DNA from: VAZQ01 sp036557705
GTDB lineage: Bacteria > Pseudomonadota > Alphaproteobacteria > Rhizobiales > Xanthobacteraceae
DNA: 64,000 bases
Direction of reading: 5' to 3'
Assembly: GCA_036557705.1 (NCBI GenBank)
Contig: DATBHB010000159.1
Location: forward strand, 1 to 64,000
Below the pieces are notes generated by a model. It did not search any database. It was not told where the DNA came from and saw only the letters and a list, made by a program, of their open reading frames with translations. Positions 60,346 to 64,000 of the stretch are shown piece by piece. A program made the position numbers and the translations under genes. The first letter of the stretch is position 1. Every line of letters begins with the position of its first letter.

Positions 60346-61644
60346 TCAAGCCGCGGATTGCGGCAGTTCCGTTCGCATATCGTAAGCCAGAAGGCCAAGC
60401 GTGATCACAAGGAGAACGAGCGCGCTCAAGCCCAGCGACCAATGCACGCCGATGAGGCTCCCGCCTATGCCGACGGTAATGCCGGAAAAGGTCCGCATTC
60501 CGTTCTGCGCCGTGTTGTAGAGACCGAGCACACGGCCGCGGATGTGATGCGGAGCGTGTATCTGAACGAGCGCCTGCGACATGGCGCCGAACGTCAGATT
60601 AAGCACGCCTGCCGCAAACAGAAGCGCAAGCGCCAGGGGATAGCTCGTCGAAGCCGCAAAGGCGCCGATGCACAAGCACCAGAGCAGCATGAGCATGAAG
60701 GCCGCTTTCGGGCTCGCCTGCACGATGCCGCGGCTTTCGAGCACGATCCCGGCGGTGAGCGCGCCGGCCGCATTGGCGGCAAGCAGCATGCTGTAATAAA
60801 AATCCGCATTGCCGTGGCCGAGATCGGCGGCAAATTCCGGCATCTGCGCCTGATAAGCGTTGCCAACCGCGAACGAAGAAGCGCCGGCGACAAGGGTCAT
60901 CGCGACGACGATCCGATTGCCGGCGATTTCGCGTGCGGTGGCAACAATTCCGGCGAGCGAGCCGGCTCCACGTGCATTGGCGCGCGGCTCCTTGCGAAAG
61001 GCAGGGCCAAACGGCGCGCGCCACAGCCACAGCGTCAGGGGAAGGTAGATCAATACGTTGAGCAGGATGCCGAGCGACGGCCCGAATGCCAGAAGCATCG
61101 CGCCGCCGACCGCGGGTCCGCCGAGAAGCCCGAGCACGCGCGACATCGCCATCAGCCGTACGGCGCTGTGCAGGTGGTCGCGGCCGACAATGTCGTGGAC
61201 CAGGACCTGCGACGCGGGCGCCCATAACACGCCGGCAAGGCCGTGGACCGAGAGGATCGCGACCGCGTGCCACACTTCGAGCCTGCCGCTGAGGAACAGC
61301 AGGCCCCAGGCAAGCGAGCAGAGCATGAACATAGCCATGCCGAGCTGAATGATCCGGCGAGGATCGAAGCGGTCGGCGAGCGCGCCCGAATAGACGGAGA
61401 ACAGCAGGAACGGCAGCCAGTGGGAAATCACCGCATAACCGCCGAGCGCCGGAGAATGGAATTTCTGATAGATCATCCAATAGCTGATCACGTGCTCGAT
61501 CGCATCGGCCATCATGGCAATCGCGCTGCCGATAATGTAGGCGCCGTAGCCCGGCACCCGCAGTGCCGCGAAAGCCCGATGCGGCTCGGTGGTTGTCGAT
61601 TGAACACTCAAGGGGGCACCGTTCGGGGAGTTGGGGAAAGACAT
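60346..61644 (-). CDS. MFS transporter
   Basis: This 432-residue major facilitator superfamily protein has about 12 membrane segments. Helix 2-3 loop ALADRFDPRRIIQLG carries the family G-x-x-x-D-R-x-G-R-R-like signature, and the middle loop (about 210-230) is basic. It belongs to the group annotated as MFS or enterobactin exporter-type (MFS_3) proteins, with FAALRVPGYGAYIIGSAIAMM at the N-terminus. The substrate is unknown. It is separated from the VOC gene by about 80 bp on the same strand. Confidence 0.85.
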   Translation of the reverse strand: MSFPNSPNGAPLSVQSTTTEPHRAFAALRVPGYGAYIIGSAIAMMADAIEHVISYWMIYQKFHSPALGGYAVISHWLPFLLFSVYSGALADRFDPRRIIQLGMAMFMLCSLAWGLLFLSGRLEVWHAVAILSVHGLAGVLWAPASQVLVHDIVGRDHLHSAVRLMAMSRVLGLLGGPAVGGAMLLAFGPSLGILLNVLIYLPLTLWLWRAPFGPAFRKEPRANARGAGSLAGIVATAREIAGNRIVVAMTLVAGASSFAVGNAYQAQMPEFAADLGHGNADFYYSMLLAANAAGALTAGIVLESRGIVQASPKAAFMLMLLWCLCIGAFAASTSYPLALALLFAAGVLNLTFGAMSQALVQIHAPHHIRGRVLGLYNTAQNGMRTFSGITVGIGGSLIGVHWSLGLSALVLLVITLGLLAYDMRTELPQSAA

Positions 61645-61798
61645 ACGCCCGCCGCATCAGCTATGCGGCGGGACGCGCGGCCAACCCATGAACATAGTCA
61701 GGAACATTCGAAAAAATATGTTCCTGGAGCGGTAGGGCCTGAAGCGGGCAGGGGCGGGTTCCAACCCCCCTGCGATCGCATGGGGCGCCCGCCTGACA

Positions 61799-62719
61799 TC
61801 ATAGACCCTCGACATCTTGCTCGACCTCTGACCTGTGACCTCTGGCCTCTGACATCTGACATCCGACCTCTGCCATCCGCTCGGCCGATGTAATCGTGTT
61901 GGCGAGAAGCATGGTAACCGTCATCGGTCCGACTCCTCCGGGGACCGGAGTGATGTAAGAGGCCTTTTGCCGAACCGCTTCAAAGTCGACATCGCCGACC
62001 AGTTTTCCGTTCGGCATTCGGTTTATGCCGACGTCGATGACCACGGCTCCGGTCCGGACCATTTGTGAGGTAATCAAACGCGGGTGCCCCGCGGCAACGA
62101 CGAGAATATCCGCGAGCATTGTGAACTGCGCGAGATCTCGGGTTTTCGCGTGGCAGATACACACCGTCGCATCCCGCTGCATGAGCATCAAGGCGATCGG
62201 CTTTCCGACATTGTTGCTCGCGCCGACCACGACGACGTTGCTACCTTCGAGCTCGATTTTTTCGTGTTCCAAAAGCTTGACGATCCCATAGGGTGTACAC
62301 GGCGGGAACACCATATTCCCGACCACCAGGCCTCCGACGTTATAGAGATGAAAACCATCCACGTCCTTGTCGAGGGAAATCGTTCCGAGGACCCGAGGCA
62401 AATCGAACGCAGCGGGCAGCGGAAGCTGGACCAGGATGCCATGAATGCTCCGGTCTTCGTTGAGCCGTTCGATCTGCTCGATGACCGGATCGGGCGCAAC
62501 CTCTTCCGGGAACGTAAATCTGGATGAGCGAATGCCGACTTCTTCGCAGGCTCTGATCTTGTTGCGCACATAGATAAGCGAGGCCGGATTCTCGCCGACC
62601 AGAATGACGCCCAACCCCGGAGTGAGGCCGAACCGGGATTTGAGGATCTCGACACGACGCCGGCACTCCTGGCGGATAATCCGGGCAATCGCTACGCCGT
62701 CGATGATCTTGGCTGACAT
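61799..62719 (-). CDS. folD: Methylenetetrahydrofolate dehydrogenase/cyclohydrolase
   Basis: This 306-residue bifunctional folate enzyme (NADP-dependent dehydrogenase and cyclohydrolase) has Tyr50 and Lys54 in SLIYVRNKIRACEEVGI, GILVQLPLP, CTPYGIVKLLE, VVVVGASNNVGKPIALML and PVPGGVGPMTVTMLLANT. The core ends at about residue 283; the remaining 23 residues (MAEVGCQMSEARGH...) are encoded by a tandem heptanucleotide repeat and look non-native. It lies just before the HicBA pair's toxin gene. The usual family end is near residue 285-300. Confidence 0.93.
   Translation of the reverse strand: MSAKIIDGVAIARIIRQECRRRVEILKSRFGLTPGLGVILVGENPASLIYVRNKIRACEEVGIRSSRFTFPEEVAPDPVIEQIERLNEDRSIHGILVQLPLPAAFDLPRVLGTISLDKDVDGFHLYNVGGLVVGNMVFPPCTPYGIVKLLEHEKIELEGSNVVVVGASNNVGKPIALMLMQRDATVCICHAKTRDLAQFTMLADILVVAAGHPRLITSQMVRTGAVVIDVGINRMPNGKLVGDVDFEAVRQKASYITPVPGGVGPMTVTMLLANTITSAERMAEVGCQMSEARGHRSEVEQDVEGL
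61823..61871. repeat. Heptanucleotide tandem repeat in folD 3' end
   Basis: Seven consecutive 7-bp units of GACCTCT (with variants GACCTGT, GGCCTCT, GACATCT, GACATCC) cover 61823-61871 and encode most of the extra FolD tail. The unit length is not a multiple of three, so copy-number change would shift the reading frame of the tail. Confidence 0.75.
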
Positions 62720-62724
62720 AAGAT

Positions 62725-62934
62725 TCAGAATGCTTTCGGCAGGCCAGTGTCTTTGAGCACTTTATCTGCCAAGTGCCGCGACATGATGATTACTGGGACC
62801 GTAAAATTCCTCCCGCTTATTGAGCTGTGCCAGATGTCGTGATCGCCTTTCCCATGGCGGACGAACCGGCAGCAGCCCTCGCTAAGCTTGTCACGAACTA
62901 GCTTGCCGAACCTTTCACGCCGGAATCTTGACAC
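62725..62934 (-). CDS. hicA: HicA-type toxin
   Basis: This 69-residue toxin has the double-stranded-RNA-binding fold of HicA: LVRDKLSEGCCRFVRHGKGDHDIWHSSISGRNFTVPVI, then a helical end with ADKVLKDTGL. The catalytic His lies in KGDHDIW. It is the second gene of the pair and overlaps the antitoxin gene by 20 bp. The VIIMSRHLADKVLKD end suits the longer HicA subgroup. It stops 6 bp upstream of folD. Confidence 0.82.
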   Translation of the reverse strand: MSRFRRERFGKLVRDKLSEGCCRFVRHGKGDHDIWHSSISGRNFTVPVIIMSRHLADKVLKDTGLPKAF

Positions 62935-63181
62935 TGCCTGATGTAATGAGTTCGAACTCTACTTCTTGCTGACCACTGCCCTCGAGAAGATCCTCAATGG
63001 CGCCGGGGAGTTTCTTCCGGAGAGCGTCGATGGTCTCAGCCTCGAGGTTCAGGCCCGGCAGGCTGCTGGATTCGGTGTACCAGACCTCAGCTTCGGCATC
63101 CCATGCGGCTTTAACAGTGATCGGCGTGTGGGGGCGCATGTGAAATCCCGGAGGCATGCCAAAAGCTCCTCTCTCAAGCAA
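62915..63181 (-). CDS. hicB: HicB-type antitoxin (DUF1902-like)
   Basis: This antitoxin of up to 88 residues has ITVKAAWDAEAEVWYTESSSLPGLNLEAETIDALRKKLPGAIEDLLEG, the partial RNase-H fold of HicB, with a short C-terminus and no DNA-binding domain. The real start may be the internal Met at 63157 (MPPGFHM) or 63139. The antitoxin gene precedes the toxin gene, the less frequent order for HicAB. It is divergent in composition from the folate gene downstream. Confidence 0.8.
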   Translation of the reverse strand: MLERGAFGMPPGFHMRPHTPITVKAAWDAEAEVWYTESSSLPGLNLEAETIDALRKKLPGAIEDLLEGSGQQEVEFELITSGSVKIPA

Positions 63182-63302
63182 ACATATTCCCCGAGGTCTC
63201 GACTTTCAAATGAGCGCCGCGGACCCCTGCAGAGAGGGTGGGAGTTCGCTGAAACGCGAGTTGCGACCCGCGACGGGTGATGCAACCTGATGGACAGCCC
63301 AT

Positions 63303-64000
63303 TTACCCCGCCCCTTCAGGAACCACTGCACGCTCATTGGCAACATCCCGTTCCATATCAAAGAGCGCGGTGATGAGGCCGGCAACGTCGCCGACATCAA
63401 CCCGGCGATAGCGGTTGCCGGAAAGCGCACGCGTCGCGAGGAAATGAACATCGGATTGGGCGCTGCCCACGAACAGGATGCGCCGCCCCGATTCGATGCA
63501 GGCATGGATTTTCGAGGGGAGCACGTAGCCGACGAAGGAATCGCGCAGCGTGACGAGATGCACGTCGGCGGCAAGCAGAAGCCGCGCCAGATCGGAAACC
63601 GGCAGGAGCCGCGACCGGTAGACGGGAACACCGCGCGTCGTGAGCATCGTCTCCACCGCATCGGCCTTGGCGCCGACCGCATTGAGCCAGAAGCGAAGCG
63701 GGCGCTTCGAACGCGAAACGTAGTGAGCATAGGCCTCGATGAAGGTGGTCTCGTCGTGGGCGACGCCCCAGTTGCCCGAATAGAGAATTACACCGGTAGA
63801 GCCGGCAAGCGCATCGGGCAGCGGCAACCTAGCCAAGCCCGGCGGGAAGCCGGTCGGGGAGGGATTGCGCCGTATTCGGATGCGCTCCTGGCCGATGCCG
63901 ATTTCGGCGAGCCGCCGCGCCTGATCGAGACCCAGGACTTCGAACTCATCGGTGCGCCGGCGCCAGAACCAGGTGAGGCGCAGCACCAGATCAAGAGCGA
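63303..64000 (-). CDS. Glycosyltransferase, cut by the window edge
   Basis: The C-terminal 232 or so residues of a glycosyltransferase-4-type protein run off the right end; the frame is open at 64000. Visible are GVILYSGNWGVAHDETTFIEAY, VPVYRSRLLPVSDLARLLLAADVHLVTLRDSFVGYVLPSKIHACIESGRRILFVG (donor-sugar binding region) and a final basic tail. It should transfer a sugar to a polysaccharide or lipid carrier. The N-terminal acceptor-binding half is outside the window. Bases 63182-63302 hold only its downstream region. Confidence 0.75.
   Translation of the reverse strand, partial: ALDLVLRLTWFWRRRTDEFEVLGLDQARRLAEIGIGQERIRIRRNPSPTGFPPGLARLPLPDALAGSTGVILYSGNWGVAHDETTFIEAYAHYVSRSKRPLRFWLNAVGAKADAVETMLTTRGVPVYRSRLLPVSDLARLLLAADVHLVTLRDSFVGYVLPSKIHACIESGRRILFVGSAQSDVHFLATRALSGNRYRRVDVGDVAGLITALFDMERDVANERAVVPEGAG

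Noticed and set aside
59923..61227. 434-residue plus-strand frame
   Set aside because: It spans the antisense of two genes (VOC and MFS) and their gap, so it cannot be a conserved gene.
61823..61871. CRISPR-like short repeats
   Set aside because: The units are 7 bp and contiguous with no spacers, so this is a simple tandem repeat. No CRISPR array or cas gene is seen anywhere in the window.

Overview
The window looks like chromosome of a high-GC alphaproteobacterium of the order Hyphomicrobiales (Rhizobiales), near the Bradyrhizobium/Rhodopseudomonas/Pseudolabrys group. The reasons are a C4-type 5-aminolevulinate synthase (hemA), a separate F0 ATP synthase operon (atpI-B-E-F'-F) that encodes both b' and b, a DUF3551 protein, several Bug/tripartite-tricarboxylate and ABC_sub_bind receptors, a Flp pilin, and abundant short palindromic repeats. 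Genus-level placement is inference.

Layout. 1-2.4 kb: cation/proton antiporter with two universal stress proteins. 2.4-6.1 kb: decayed integration site (integrase N-terminus, 3' piece of tRNA-Pro, RecD-like fragment), a DUF3489-DUF2924-serine recombinase module, and a CAT-anticodon tRNA. 6.3-14.3 kb: proline-rich membrane protein, metal-dependent amidohydrolase/decarboxylase, 47-aa membrane protein, PQQ dehydrogenase next to a cytochrome c/beta-propeller fusion, CYTH-CHAD protein. 14.5-19.8 kb: NarL-type regulator, ECF sigma factor, nested miniature repeats, hybrid histidine kinase translationally coupled to a periplasmic binding protein. 20-27.5 kb: signalling segment, visibly AT-richer up to about 24.5 kb, with two divergent class III cyclase genes (one with changed metal ligands), a tricarboxylate-type receptor, a Crp/Fnr regulator inside a 118-bp direct repeat, a regulator with an abnormal receiver pocket, and a Crp/Fnr relic. 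27.5-34 kb: cysteine hydrolase, Flp pilin, phosphotriesterase-family hydrolase, HigBA, IlvD/Edd dehydratase, hemA. 34-45 kb: envelope proteins, a frameshifted oleate hydratase, DUF3551, a molybdopterin/cytochrome b pair, GH13 glucosyltransferase, Tat-exported flavoprotein, propionyl-CoA synthetase. 45-64 kb: unknown gene, minDE without minC, a HicB-like domain fused to a membrane protein, AbrB-type membrane protein, YjbQ, the F0 operon, lipoprotein, acetyltransferase, M16 peptidase with thrC, BrnTA, a second tricarboxylate-type receptor, VOC protein, MFS transporter, folD with a heptanucleotide repeat in its 3' end, HicBA, and a glycosyltransferase cut by the window edge.

Most of this is housekeeping and catabolic chromosome interrupted by small mobile or decayed pieces. 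Three complete toxin-antitoxin pairs (HigBA, BrnTA, HicBA) are present, two with palindromic operator candidates. The best candidate for something unusual is the 20-27.5 kb segment: a response-regulator cyclase, a probable pseudo-cyclase with a GAF sensor, and a Crp/Fnr protein that keeps the cyclic-nucleotide pocket residues could form one local cyclic-nucleotide circuit. A second candidate is the membrane-anchored HicB-like fusion at 48 kb. No CRISPR array, rRNA or recognisable phage genome is present.
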